From positions 682,001 through 746,000 of the forward strand of contig OZ242280.1 of NCBI GenBank assembly GCA_965207345.1: a stretch of 64,000 nt of DNA, given 5' to 3'. Source of the stretch: G965207345 sp965207345. GTDB lineage: Bacteria > Pseudomonadota > Gammaproteobacteria > PS1 > Pseudothioglobaceae. The notes under the pieces are model-generated. The model saw only the letters and a list, made by a program, of their open reading frames with translations. It searched no databases and was not told the DNA's origin. The position numbers were made by a program, and so were the translations under genes. Positions 25,548-34,554 of this stretch are shown piece after piece (position 1 is the stretch's first letter; the number at the start of each line of letters is the position of its first letter).

Positions 25548-26476
25548 AAACTGATTGCTTTTAGAGTATTTGCTAAATTAGTTTCATCTGACACCAAGTA
25601 GCTTTTAATAGATTTATCAATACGTTTATTTAAACCAGATAAGACACCTCCAGGACCGCATTCAATGATGGATTTTACACCTTGTGCGCATATTTTTTCT
25701 ATGGTTTTAGTCCATTTAACTGGGCTATAGAGCTGTGCAACTAGATTTTTCTTAATTTGCTTGACATTATTTGCACTTTGATAATTTACATTATGTATCA
25801 CAGTAGTATCAGTCATCACCATTTTCGTTTGCTCAAGTACTTGTGCAAAATGCTTGGCAGCACTACGCATAAGGGAGCAATGAGATGCTATACTAACTGC
25901 TAAAATCACAGTGCGTTTTGCGCCATTTTTTTTCATTAAATCGCAAGCTAGAAGAACTGCTTTTTTATCGCCTGAAATGATAATTTGATGAGGTGCATTA
26001 AAATTTGCTGCCTCAACAATACCACAATTTACTTGTGTGCATAACTCAATTACTTTATTATCACTAAGACCAAGTATTGCAGCCATAGTACCGCTTGATT
26101 CTGACATGGCTAACTGCATTAGTTGTGCACGCTTTTTAACCAATGTTAAACCTGCTTCAAATGTTAAATAACCGCCAGCGATGAGCGCGGTATATTCTCC
26201 TAAACTGTGCCCGGCTAAATAACTTGCACTAAGCAATGGATAATTTAATTTTAGCACCTGATAGTTTGCATAAGATGCTGTAAGCACAGCTACTTGTGTA
26301 TTTTCGTTTTTATTTAGTGCTACTGCATCTGTTTGCGTAAGTTGCCATAGATCAAAGCCGAGCACTTCGCTTGCTTGTGAAAATATTTCTTCAACAAGTG
26401 GATATTTATCAGCAAGTGATGCTAACATTGATACTGATTGTGTTCCTTGACCAGGAAAGACAATTGCGTAGCTCAT
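25544..26476 (-). CDS. fabD: Malonyl-CoA:ACP transacylase
   Basis: A 310-residue acyltransferase that loads malonyl groups onto acyl carrier protein. The N-terminal FPGQGTQSVSM, nucleophile elbow LAGHSLGEYTAL, substrate Arg region FEAGLTLVKKRAQLM and catalytic His in IASHCSLM are present. It is translationally coupled to fabG. It uses the malonyl-CoA made by AccD (14772) and its partners. Confidence 0.96.
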   Translation of the reverse strand: MSYAIVFPGQGTQSVSMLASLADKYPLVEEIFSQASEVLGFDLWQLTQTDAVALNKNENTQVAVLTASYANYQVLKLNYPLLSASYLAGHSLGEYTALIAGGYLTFEAGLTLVKKRAQLMQLAMSESSGTMAAILGLSDNKVIELCTQVNCGIVEAANFNAPHQIIISGDKKAVLLACDLMKKNGAKRTVILAVSIASHCSLMRSAAKHFAQVLEQTKMVMTDTTVIHNVNYQSANNVKQIKKNLVAQLYSPVKWTKTIEKICAQGVKSIIECGPGGVLSGLNKRIDKSIKSYLVSDETNLANTLKAISL

Positions 26477-26575
26477 AGCAACTTGTAATTAGTTTAGTGA
26501 GGGTGAGCGACAGTCGAAACCCTATACATGGCAAGCAAATAGTGCAAAAAATTTGCCAGTCAATTTGTGATAACT

Positions 26576-26833
26576 CTAATTAGCGATAATATTCACATAT
26601 TGGTGATGTAATACGCCTTTTTTCTTAAAACATACTTTGCCTGATGCAATGGCAAATAGAGTATCATCACCACCGCGCATCACATTTTTTCCTGCGTGGA
26701 ATTTTGTTCCTCTTTGACGCACTAGAATATTGCCTGCCCTGACAAATTCGCCACCGAATTTTTTCACCCCTAAACGTTTAGAGACAGAATCTCTGCCATT
26801 ATTTGTGCTACCGCCTGCTTTTTTGTGTGCCAT
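26576..26833 (-). CDS. rpmA: 50S ribosomal protein L27
   Basis: An 85-residue L27 starting MAHKKAGGSTNNGRDS, with SKRLGVKKFGGE and VRQRGTKFHAGKNV. The N-terminus reaches the peptidyl-transferase centre. It lies 66 bases downstream of rplU on the same strand, the standard rplU-rpmA pair. obgE, often next, is not present; fabD follows after about 99 bases with a short inverted repeat. Confidence 0.97.
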   Translation of the reverse strand: MAHKKAGGSTNNGRDSVSKRLGVKKFGGEFVRAGNILVRQRGTKFHAGKNVMRGGDDTLFAIASGKVCFKKKGVLHHQYVNIIAN

Positions 26834-26899
26834 AGTCTAAGCTCCAGTAATTTAATGTTTTTAGCTCTTGAAAATTTTACTGTAAAAAGTAAATTGTAA

Positions 26900-27214
26900 T
26901 TAATTTAGTTTAATTTTATCAATTTTTACTTGGGTAAATAATTGACGATGTCCTTGTCTTTTAAGGTAATTTTTGCGACGGCGAAATTTAATAATACATA
27001 TTTTTTTGTGTTTCCCCTGCGTGGTAATAGTAGCGCTTACACTCGCCTTATCAACGGTTGGTGTGCCAAGAATAATTTTTTCATTCTCTGAAACCATAAG
27101 CACTTCAGCAAAAATAATTGCATCACCAGGCACTCCATCAAGTTTTTCAATATCTAGTGTATCACCTTCTTTAACCCGATATTGCTGCCCGCCAGTTTTA
27201 ATCACCGCATACAT
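26900..27214 (-). CDS. rplU: 50S ribosomal protein L21
   Basis: A 104-residue L21 starting MYAVIKTGGQQYRVKEGDTLDIEKL. The C-terminal basic motif FRRRKNYLKRQGHRQ that binds 23S rRNA is intact. It is the first gene of the rplU-rpmA unit, with proA 81 bases upstream. Confidence 0.97.
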   Translation of the reverse strand: MYAVIKTGGQQYRVKEGDTLDIEKLDGVPGDAIIFAEVLMVSENEKIILGTPTVDKASVSATITTQGKHKKICIIKFRRRKNYLKRQGHRQLFTQVKIDKIKLN

Positions 27215-27295
27215 TAAAGCTACCTCAAAAAATAAAGCGGACGAATTATACCAAAAATTGACGCAATTAGATATTTATTTTGTGATAATAAGTAT

Positions 27296-28555
27296 TCACA
27301 GGCGGATATGTCCATCGCCTAAAACAACATATTTTTTTGAAGTTAATCCTTCTAAACCAACAGGACCGCGCACGTGCAACTTATCGGTGCTAATACCAAT
27401 TTCTGCTCCTAAGCCGTATTCAAAACCATCTGCAAAAGAACTTGAAGCATTAACCATTACCGAACTAGAATCTACTTCGGTTAAAAAACTACGTGCTCTT
27501 TTGTAGTTTTCAGTAACAATCACTTCGGTATGTCCAGAGCCGTATGTTTCAATATGAGATATTGCTTCTTTCATTGTCTGCACAGTGCGAATAGATAAAA
27601 TAGGCGCTAAATATTCTGTATGCCAATCTTCTTCTGTTGCAGTTTTCATTGCGCTAATAATTTTTTGCGTGCGTATACAACCTCTTAATTCCACACCTTT
27701 TTCTTGAAATTTTTGCACTAAACCAGGCAAAACATCTTGCGCAACATCGGCGTGCACAAGCAAAGTTTCCATTGCATTGCAGACACCATAGCGACGTGTT
27801 TTAGCATTAAAGGCAATTTGTATTGCTTTTTCTCTGTTTGCTAATTTATCAATGTAAATGTGGCAAATGCCATGCAAATGCTTAACCACTGGAATTTTGC
27901 TATGCGTGCTAATATTTTCAATAAGTTCTCTGCCACCGCGTGGAATAATAACATCAATGAATTCATGGTGTTTTATTAATTCAGTTACTGCTTTTCTACT
28001 TGTGACATCAATTAGCTGAATAGATTTTTCACTTAATCCCGCTGAAAGTAAACCTAAGCGAATACATTTATATAGTGCAAGATTTGAGTAAATTGCCTCT
28101 GAACCGCCTTTTAAAATCGCTACATTTCCTGATTTTAAACATAGTGCTGCTGCGTCAATTGTTACATTGGGACGGGATTCATAAATAATAGCAATAACTC
28201 CAAGCGGAGTGCACATTTTGCCAACTTGTATACCGCTGGGACGATAGCATAGATTAGAAATTTCTCCAATCGGATCGGGCAGATTAATAATTTGTTTTAA
28301 GCTAGTGATAATATTATTAATACCCGTTTGATCAAGCAATAATCTTTCTAATAATGATGCACTCAATTTATTCTTTCTTGCATTTTTTAAATCTTTTTTA
28401 TTTGCCCCTAAAATATCATTCGAGTATGTTTTAATTGCCTTAGCAATACCTATGAGCGCATTATTTTTACACTTGGTGCTTGCGCTTCTAAGTGCTTTGC
28501 TAGCCAGCTTAGCATTTAGTGTAATGTCTGCTACTAGCTTTGTTATGGTATCCAT
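27296..28555 (-). CDS. proA: Gamma-glutamyl phosphate reductase
   Basis: A 419-residue aldehyde-dehydrogenase-fold enzyme, second step of proline synthesis. GVIAIIYESRPNVTIDAAALCLKSGN, PRGGRELIE, the catalytic Cys region RRYGVCNAMETLL, and VNASSSFADGFEYGLGAEIGIST are all conserved. It overlaps the end of holA by 13 bases. proB is not in the window. Confidence 0.96.
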   Translation of the reverse strand: MDTITKLVADITLNAKLASKALRSASTKCKNNALIGIAKAIKTYSNDILGANKKDLKNARKNKLSASLLERLLLDQTGINNIITSLKQIINLPDPIGEISNLCYRPSGIQVGKMCTPLGVIAIIYESRPNVTIDAAALCLKSGNVAILKGGSEAIYSNLALYKCIRLGLLSAGLSEKSIQLIDVTSRKAVTELIKHHEFIDVIIPRGGRELIENISTHSKIPVVKHLHGICHIYIDKLANREKAIQIAFNAKTRRYGVCNAMETLLVHADVAQDVLPGLVQKFQEKGVELRGCIRTQKIISAMKTATEEDWHTEYLAPILSIRTVQTMKEAISHIETYGSGHTEVIVTENYKRARSFLTEVDSSSVMVNASSSFADGFEYGLGAEIGISTDKLHVRGPVGLEGLTSKKYVVLGDGHIRL

Positions 28556-29538
28556 AGTTTTTTCCCTGATATATTAATAAGCAATGCCATTAATGCATGC
28601 CATACATTAAGCTCCCCTTGCCCTTTGGCACTACGTTCAAGTCGACCTAGTATAAGCAACATATTTTGCAATGCGCGGTCGTTATAACGCGCAAGTACAG
28701 ATTTTACCATAACTTCTTTTTGATGCCAGAGGCGCTCGGCTTTAAGTGCGTGTGTGAAACTAACACGTTTTGCATTAATTGCCAAACGCACGAGCAATTT
28801 AAATTCTTGAATTAAAATATTGATAACATACAATGGTTCGGTACCATTTATTTTTAATATTTGCCCAATTTTAATAACTTTTTGAGTATCACCTTGAAGC
28901 GCAGCATGAATCAAACCGTAAGGTTTATAATGTGATTGTTGTTCTATTTGCCCGTAATATGCTTTAATGTCAACTTTACCATCAGGATAAGCAAGTTTTA
29001 ATTTTTGTAATTCTTGAAATACTGCAAGCAAATTGCCTTCATTATAAAACAAAATAGTTTGTAAAAATTGTGTATTAACTATTAAACCAAATTGCTTGAC
29101 TTTATGCTGCATCCAGTTCAGCATTTGTGCACTTGTAAGCAAATAATGAGAAACAATTAGACCCTGTTTATCAATTGCTTTAAACCATTTGCTATTTTTT
29201 TGCATCTTAGCAAGTGTATCAACAATCATAACAACCATAATATCATTTGGTATAGTGTTAATAAGCGGCATAATTTTCTCACCTATAGCACTACTAATAT
29301 GGCACTCAATTAGACGTTTATTGCTGAATAAAGATTCTGTGTACCACTCTTCATAAAGTATTGATAAATCAAAGTGGGCGTCCACATCAAAACGTACTTT
29401 ATCATCAAAACCTCTTTTTTTCGCATTTTGCCTAATTAAGGCTAGATTTTCCTCAATGAGCAAAATTTCTTCACCAAAGAGTAAAAAAATATTGGTATTA
29501 AGATGCGATTTATTGAGTTGCTCAGAGCGCAGTTGCAT
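28543..29538 (-). CDS. holA: DNA polymerase III delta subunit
   Basis: A 331-residue clamp-loader subunit starting MQLRSEQLNKSHLNTNIFLLFGEEILLIEENLALIR. The N-terminal domain that opens the sliding clamp has the FGEEILLIEE motif; the later YNEGNLLAVFQELQKLKLAYP and the C-terminal collar segment LERSAKGQGELNVWHAL are family features. It overlaps both lptE upstream (17 bases) and proA downstream, giving an lptE-holA-proA unit; lptE-holA is a common gammaproteobacterial pair. Confidence 0.92.
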   Translation of the reverse strand: MQLRSEQLNKSHLNTNIFLLFGEEILLIEENLALIRQNAKKRGFDDKVRFDVDAHFDLSILYEEWYTESLFSNKRLIECHISSAIGEKIMPLINTIPNDIMVVMIVDTLAKMQKNSKWFKAIDKQGLIVSHYLLTSAQMLNWMQHKVKQFGLIVNTQFLQTILFYNEGNLLAVFQELQKLKLAYPDGKVDIKAYYGQIEQQSHYKPYGLIHAALQGDTQKVIKIGQILKINGTEPLYVINILIQEFKLLVRLAINAKRVSFTHALKAERLWHQKEVMVKSVLARYNDRALQNMLLILGRLERSAKGQGELNVWHALMALLINISGKKLWIP

Positions 29539-29983
29539 GGAGTATTTTTAATTGTTTAACCAGTTGCTCAGCTAAATCTAATCTCAAATCATGATATATT
29601 TTCATTTGTTGTTGCTCGTTTGCTAAAGCACTGTCAACTACCCTAACATAGGCACTGTGATTAAGTGTTTTGGAGAATAATAATTTATGATTAACGTCGT
29701 ATATTTTGATTGGAATGTCAAGCGTTAAACGGTAATGACTAATGCTATGACCTTCATAGCTGCTAGCTTTTTTATGCTTTTGCTCTGGTTTTATTTCAAC
29801 ACTTAATTTCGCATGTAATACTTGCTTTAAGTGTTTTTTTAAAATATGGGCAAGCGGATGGTGATTTGTAGCAATAATATTGACATTAATATCATCTAAG
29901 AGCGTGGGTTTGAATCCACAGGCATTTATAGCAATTAAAATAAAAAATAATAAAATCTTTAATATAGAATTAACGTATTTCAT
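29522..29983 (-). CDS. lptE: LPS-assembly lipoprotein LptE
   Basis: A 153-residue lipoprotein with signal peptide and lipobox INAC (Cys22), followed by GFKPTLLDD. The body is weakly conserved, as usual for LptE, but the position just upstream of holA, the lipobox and the length agree. LptE plugs the LptD barrel for lipopolysaccharide insertion, implying an outer membrane with LPS. leuS, usually upstream, is replaced by the divergent ftsH. Confidence 0.85.
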   Translation of the reverse strand: MKYVNSILKILLFFILIAINACGFKPTLLDDINVNIIATNHHPLAHILKKHLKQVLHAKLSVEIKPEQKHKKASSYEGHSISHYRLTLDIPIKIYDVNHKLLFSKTLNHSAYVRVVDSALANEQQQMKIYHDLRLDLAEQLVKQLKILHATAL

Positions 29984-30079
29984 TATTTTATTGCAAAAAT
30001 ATTTTATCTTTGATAAGATTATAGAGTATTTTTTGCGATTTTTTTACCTCACAGACTAATGACACAACAAAAGTGCTAG

Positions 30080-30085
30080 TATAAT
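30080..30085 (+). promoter_or_regulatory. Probable -10 box upstream of ftsH
   Basis: An exact TATAAT stands 67 bases before the ftsH start in the lptE/ftsH divergent interval. No good -35 hexamer lies 16-18 bases upstream, so an activator or an alternative promoter may be involved. Confidence 0.35.
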
Positions 30086-30151
30086 ACCTTGTTTATGAGT
30101 TGTATAAACCATATTTATATAGTATATTAACACGGTTTTAACGCAATAAAT

Positions 30152-32083
30152 ATGCTCAAGAATTTACTTATTTGGTTCGTGATTGGTAGCGTACTTGCCT
30201 CGCTTTTTAATCATTTTCAAACAGAAAGTAGTAGTCATAATATTGATTACTCTACTTTTATTGAAAATGTGAAGCAAGGTGATGTTGTTGAAGTTACCAT
30301 AGAAGGCAGCCAAATTTCTGGTATTGCGGGTAATGGTCAGTCATTTAAAACTTATAACCCTGGCGACTTGGGTTTGATGGGCGATTTGCTTGAAAATCGT
30401 GTGAAAGTCAGAGCAAAACCACCCGAAAAAGAGGGATTTTTAAAACAATTATTTATTTCTCTTGCACCTATTTTATTACTTATCGGCGTGTTACTGTATA
30501 CGATGAAAAGTGCAGGTGGTGCAATGGGCGGTAAAAATCCATTAAATATGGGGCGTTCAAAAGCAAAGCTCATTAATGCAGGTGATAGTAATATCACTTT
30601 TGAAGACGTAGCAGGCGTTGATGAAGCTAAAGAGGAAGTTGGAGAATTAGTTGAATTTCTTAAAAACCCTAAAAAGTTTCAAAATATTGGTGGACGTATT
30701 CCAAGGGGTGTAATGATGGTAGGCCCTCCGGGCACAGGAAAAACTTTACTTGCAAAAGCGGTTGCAGGAGAGGCTGAGGTGCCTTTCTTTTTTATCTCTG
30801 GTTCGGATTTTGTTGAAATGTTTGTCGGTGTTGGTGCATCGCGCGTACGTGATATGTTTGTGCAGGCAAAAAAACAAGCACCATGCATTGTGTTTATTGA
30901 TGAAATTGATGCAGTGGGCAGACAGCGAGGAGCGGGCATGGGTGGCGGTAACGATGAGCGTGAGCAAACACTTAATCAGCTGCTAGTAGAGATGGATGGT
31001 TTTGTTACAAACGATGGTATTATTGTTGTAGCAGCGACTAATCGTCCAGACGTGCTAGACCCGGCACTCTTAAGGCCTGGTCGTTTTGATCGTCAAGTGG
31101 TCGTCGGTCTCCCTGATATTACTGGTAGAGATGCGATTTTAAAAGTACATATGCGAAATTTACCTATTGCTAAAAATGTTAAATCTATTAATATTGCTCG
31201 TGGCACGCCTGGATTTTCTGGTGCAGATTTATCAAATTTAACAAATGAGGCAGCACTTGTAGCGGCACACTTAAATAAAACACTTGTTGGCATGTGTGAA
31301 TTTGAAAAAGCTAAAGATAAAATTTTGATGGGTTCAGAGCGTAAAACAATGATTATGGATGATGCAGAAAAAGAAATGACTGCTTATCATGAAGCAGGTC
31401 ATGCTATCGTTGGGCGTACCGTAGCAGATCATGACCCTGTCTATAAAATAAGCATTATTCCAAGAGGTCGTGCCTTAGGCGTTACTATGTTTTTACCTGA
31501 AAAAGATAGTTACAGTACCACAAAACGCAAACTTAACAGTCAAATTGCAAGCCTTTTTGGTGGACGTATTGCTGAAGAGATTATTTATGGCAAAGAGTGT
31601 GTTACTACAGGCGCGAGTAATGATATTGAACGTGCAACTGAAATTGCACATAAAATGGTCAAACTCTGGGGGCTTTCTGAAAAAATGGGACCAATGGCTT
31701 ATGGTGAAGAGGAGGGTGAAGTCTTTTTAGGGCGTCAAATCACGAAGCACAAGCATATCTCTGAAAAAACTTTCCAATTAATTGATGAGGAAGTGCGTAA
31801 AATAATTGATAAAGATTATAAAATTGCTTTTGACATTCTAAAAGAAAAGGAAGATATTTTACATACTATGGCAAAAGCGCTTGTTGAGTTTGAGACAATC
31901 GATAAAGAACAAATTGACGATCTAATGAATCGCGTGCCAATGCGCGAACCTGCAGAAATTACTGACTCCAATGAAACCTCTACTGACTTAGGAAAAGGTG
32001 CAAAAGATGGAGAAGATAGCAAGCAAGATAAAAAGAAAAGCGTAAAAAATCCGTTTGTGAGGGATAAAGAAAAATTTGCTTGA
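30152..32083 (+). CDS. ftsH: ATP-dependent zinc metalloprotease FtsH
   Basis: A 643-residue inner-membrane AAA+ protease. N-terminal membrane helix (3-20), periplasmic domain, second helix (about 102-118), AAA domain with Walker A GPPGTGKT (191-198), Walker B CIVFIDEIDAVGRQRG and SRH NRPDVLDPALLRPGRFDR. The protease zinc site HEAGH begins at residue 413, and a charged C-terminal tail follows. It degrades LpxC, misassembled membrane proteins and others. The YccA-like protein at 3891 belongs to a family that modulates FtsH. folP follows after 50 bases, as in many gammaproteobacteria. Confidence 0.97.
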   Translation: MLKNLLIWFVIGSVLASLFNHFQTESSSHNIDYSTFIENVKQGDVVEVTIEGSQISGIAGNGQSFKTYNPGDLGLMGDLLENRVKVRAKPPEKEGFLKQLFISLAPILLLIGVLLYTMKSAGGAMGGKNPLNMGRSKAKLINAGDSNITFEDVAGVDEAKEEVGELVEFLKNPKKFQNIGGRIPRGVMMVGPPGTGKTLLAKAVAGEAEVPFFFISGSDFVEMFVGVGASRVRDMFVQAKKQAPCIVFIDEIDAVGRQRGAGMGGGNDEREQTLNQLLVEMDGFVTNDGIIVVAATNRPDVLDPALLRPGRFDRQVVVGLPDITGRDAILKVHMRNLPIAKNVKSINIARGTPGFSGADLSNLTNEAALVAAHLNKTLVGMCEFEKAKDKILMGSERKTMIMDDAEKEMTAYHEAGHAIVGRTVADHDPVYKISIIPRGRALGVTMFLPEKDSYSTTKRKLNSQIASLFGGRIAEEIIYGKECVTTGASNDIERATEIAHKMVKLWGLSEKMGPMAYGEEEGEVFLGRQITKHKHISEKTFQLIDEEVRKIIDKDYKIAFDILKEKEDILHTMAKALVEFETIDKEQIDDLMNRVPMREPAEITDSNETSTDLGKGAKDGEDSKQDKKKSVKNPFVRDKEKFA

Positions 32084-32133
32084 GAAAGATGTTTAGTTCG
32101 TAGCAACTTATCTATCATCTATCCAATAAAGAA

Positions 32134-32937
32134 TTGTCAAAAAATAATTTTGTAAAAATTATGGGAGTGCTGAATGTAACTCCTGATTCTTTTTCTGATG
32201 GTGGACTTTATCAAAATTTAGATAAAGCACTTGAGTACGCAGAAGAAATGGTGCGCTTTGGTGCAGATATTATTGACATAGGTGGCGAATCTAGCCGTCC
32301 AAATGCCACACCTGTTTCCTTAGACATTGAGCTTGAAAGGGTTATCCCTGTTATTGAGAATTTAACAAAAAAAATTGCCATTCCAATTTCAATTGACACT
32401 ACAAAAGTTGCGCTGATGAGGGCAGCAATTGACGCAGGAGCGAGTATTATCAATGATATCAGCTCTCTAAATAATCAAGATAAGATGCGTTTTGCAAAAC
32501 AAAGTAGTGCCAAAATTTGTCTTGTGCATATGCAGGGCACACCTCAACTTATGCAAAAAAATCCGACTTATGAAAATGTAGTTTTGGATATCTTAACGTT
32601 TTTTAAAAAAAAGATTATTGCATGTGAAAAACATGGTATTCAAAAGTCAAGACTCATCATTGATCCGGGTTTTGGCTTTGGTAAAACTTTTACGCACAAT
32701 ATAACATTGCTTAAAAACTTATCAAAATTTAAATCTTTGGGTTGTCCAATTTTGGTTGGCCTTTCAAGAAAGTCAATGATTGACAATTTGCTTGGCGGGA
32801 ACACTAAGCCAAAGGAGCGTATTTTAGGAAGTATTATTGCTGGGCTCGTTGCTAGCCGTGCGGGTGCGAATATTATTAGAACACACGATGTTGCAAAGAC
32901 GAAAGAAGCGCTTAACATTTGGCATCAGTTGACATAG
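32134..32937 (+). CDS. folP: Dihydropteroate synthase
   Basis: A 267-residue TIM-barrel that condenses pABA with the pterin diphosphate in folate synthesis. Signatures are MGVLNVTPDSFSDGG, DIIDIGGESSRPNA, ISIDTTK, IINDISS, IIDPGFGFGKT and VGLSRKSMI. The TTG at 32134 is preferred because it retains the first strand (NNFVKIMGV); the ATG at 32161 would cut it away. It lies between ftsH and glmM, the classical ftsH-folP-glmM order. Confidence 0.94.
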   Translation: MSKNNFVKIMGVLNVTPDSFSDGGLYQNLDKALEYAEEMVRFGADIIDIGGESSRPNATPVSLDIELERVIPVIENLTKKIAIPISIDTTKVALMRAAIDAGASIINDISSLNNQDKMRFAKQSSAKICLVHMQGTPQLMQKNPTYENVVLDILTFFKKKIIACEKHGIQKSRLIIDPGFGFGKTFTHNITLLKNLSKFKSLGCPILVGLSRKSMIDNLLGGNTKPKERILGSIIAGLVASRAGANIIRTHDVAKTKEALNIWHQLT

Positions 32938-33092
32938 GATTATTGCTGTCTCAGTTTATTGAAGTAAGCAAAGCGTTTTTAATGCTAAAATACGTGATAA
33001 TAGCGGGAGAGATGCTTTGCAGGCTAAAATCTAAAAATATGAGAAACAAATTTAACGCAAGCTATTTACTTAATCTCTAACATCAAAATATT

Positions 33093-34427
33093 ATGAATTA
33101 TCAATATTTTGGCACGGATGGTATTCGTGGCCAGGTTGGCAAAGCGCCGATTACCGCAGATTTTTTTTTGAAATTAGGTTGGGCGGTAGGATGCGTTTTA
33201 TCTAAATATAATGATGCTAGCATTATTATTGGTAAAGATACGCGCGTGTCAGGCTATATGTTTGAATCAGCACTAGAGGCTGGTTTTTTATCCGCGGGCG
33301 TGAACGTGATGTTATTAGGACCAATGCCAACGCCTGCAATTGCGTATCTAGTGCGGGCTTATAGAGCAACTGCGGGCGTAGTTATTAGTGCTTCGCATAA
33401 TAATTATCGAGATAACGGCATTAAGTTTTTTTCTCATCAAGGTTTCAAATTAAATCATCAAGATCAAATTGAAATTGAAACAATGCTTAGTAAGCAAGTG
33501 TTTAGTGTTTCTGCTAAGCATATTGGTAAAGCGCGTCGCGCTGAACAAGCAATTGGCCGTTATATTGAATTTTGCAAAAGCACTTTTGATAAACGTCTAA
33601 ATCTAAAAACATTAAAACTTGTAATAGATTGTGCAAATGGTGCTACTTATCACATCGCACCTTTTGTATTTGAAGAATTAGGTGCAGAAGTAATTATTAT
33701 TAATAATAAACCCGATGGATTTAATATTAACTGCAGGTGTGGCACTACTGATATGCAGTCCCTTAAACTCGTAGTTTTTGAAAATGAAGCCGATCTTGGT
33801 ATCGCTTTTGATGGTGATGGCGACCGTGTGATGATGGTTGATGCACAAGGTGATGTCATTGATGGAGACGAATTAATTTTTATTATTGCTAAATATTGGC
33901 ACCGTCAGGGTGAGCTCAAAAATAATGGCGTGGTAGGCACGCAAATGAGTAATTTGGGAATGCGTCAATCATTAAAAGCACTCGGTATTAATTTTTACGA
34001 AGCAAAGGTGGGTGATCGATTTGTACTAGAAAAAATGCAAGCACATGATTTAATTTTAGGCGGTGAAGGTTCAGGGCATATTGTTTGTCTTAATCATTCT
34101 GTTTCAGGTGATGGCATTATTGCAGCATTACAAGTATTAGCTGTTGTTGTAAGTGTTGAGTGTAAACTATCTCAGCTTAAAAATGAAATGATTAAATATC
34201 ATCAATATTTGTATAATGTTAAATTGGATAATACAGTTGATTTTGAGAGTAACACGAAATTAAAGGCGCAAATTAAACACATTAAAACAGCACTTGGTGA
34301 AAATGGTAAAGTACTCATTAGGCGCTCGGGCACGGAAAATTTAGTGCGTATCATGGTTGAAGGGCCTGACGCAGTTTATGCAAAGCAAAGTGCTAAAGTA
34401 CTTAGCCAACTACTGTGTGCAAAATAG
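33093..34427 (+). CDS. glmM: Phosphoglucosamine mutase
   Basis: A 444-residue enzyme converting glucosamine-6-phosphate to glucosamine-1-phosphate for peptidoglycan and LPS. YFGTDGIRG starts the protein. The phospho-serine loop VVISASHN places the active Ser at 101, the metal loop AFDGDGDR is present, GGEGSGHIV binds sugar, and RRSGTENLVRIMVEG binds phosphate. The 155 bases to folP hold no visible gene. Confidence 0.96.
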   Translation: MNYQYFGTDGIRGQVGKAPITADFFLKLGWAVGCVLSKYNDASIIIGKDTRVSGYMFESALEAGFLSAGVNVMLLGPMPTPAIAYLVRAYRATAGVVISASHNNYRDNGIKFFSHQGFKLNHQDQIEIETMLSKQVFSVSAKHIGKARRAEQAIGRYIEFCKSTFDKRLNLKTLKLVIDCANGATYHIAPFVFEELGAEVIIINNKPDGFNINCRCGTTDMQSLKLVVFENEADLGIAFDGDGDRVMMVDAQGDVIDGDELIFIIAKYWHRQGELKNNGVVGTQMSNLGMRQSLKALGINFYEAKVGDRFVLEKMQAHDLILGGEGSGHIVCLNHSVSGDGIIAALQVLAVVVSVECKLSQLKNEMIKYHQYLYNVKLDNTVDFESNTKLKAQIKHIKTALGENGKVLIRRSGTENLVRIMVEGPDAVYAKQSAKVLSQLLCAK

Positions 34428-34435
34428 AAAATAAC

Positions 34436-34521
34436 ACGATGAAAAAAGATGAAAAATGAAATAACATCGTTTTTATATGCCTCTTAAATGAAAATTAAAC
34501 ATGGGCGCATTTTCATTTTTT
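34436..34521 (+). terminator. Two weak hairpins with T-runs after glmM
   Basis: ACGATG (34436-34441)/CATCGT (34465-34470) is followed by TTTT, and ATGAAAAT (34488-34495)/ATTTTCAT (34509-34516) by TTTTT. Both stems are short or AT-rich with long loops, so termination would be weak; their position between glmM and mqo supports the call. Confidence 0.3.
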
Positions 34522-34554
34522 AGAAATTTATAATATCATTTTTGGATTTAATTA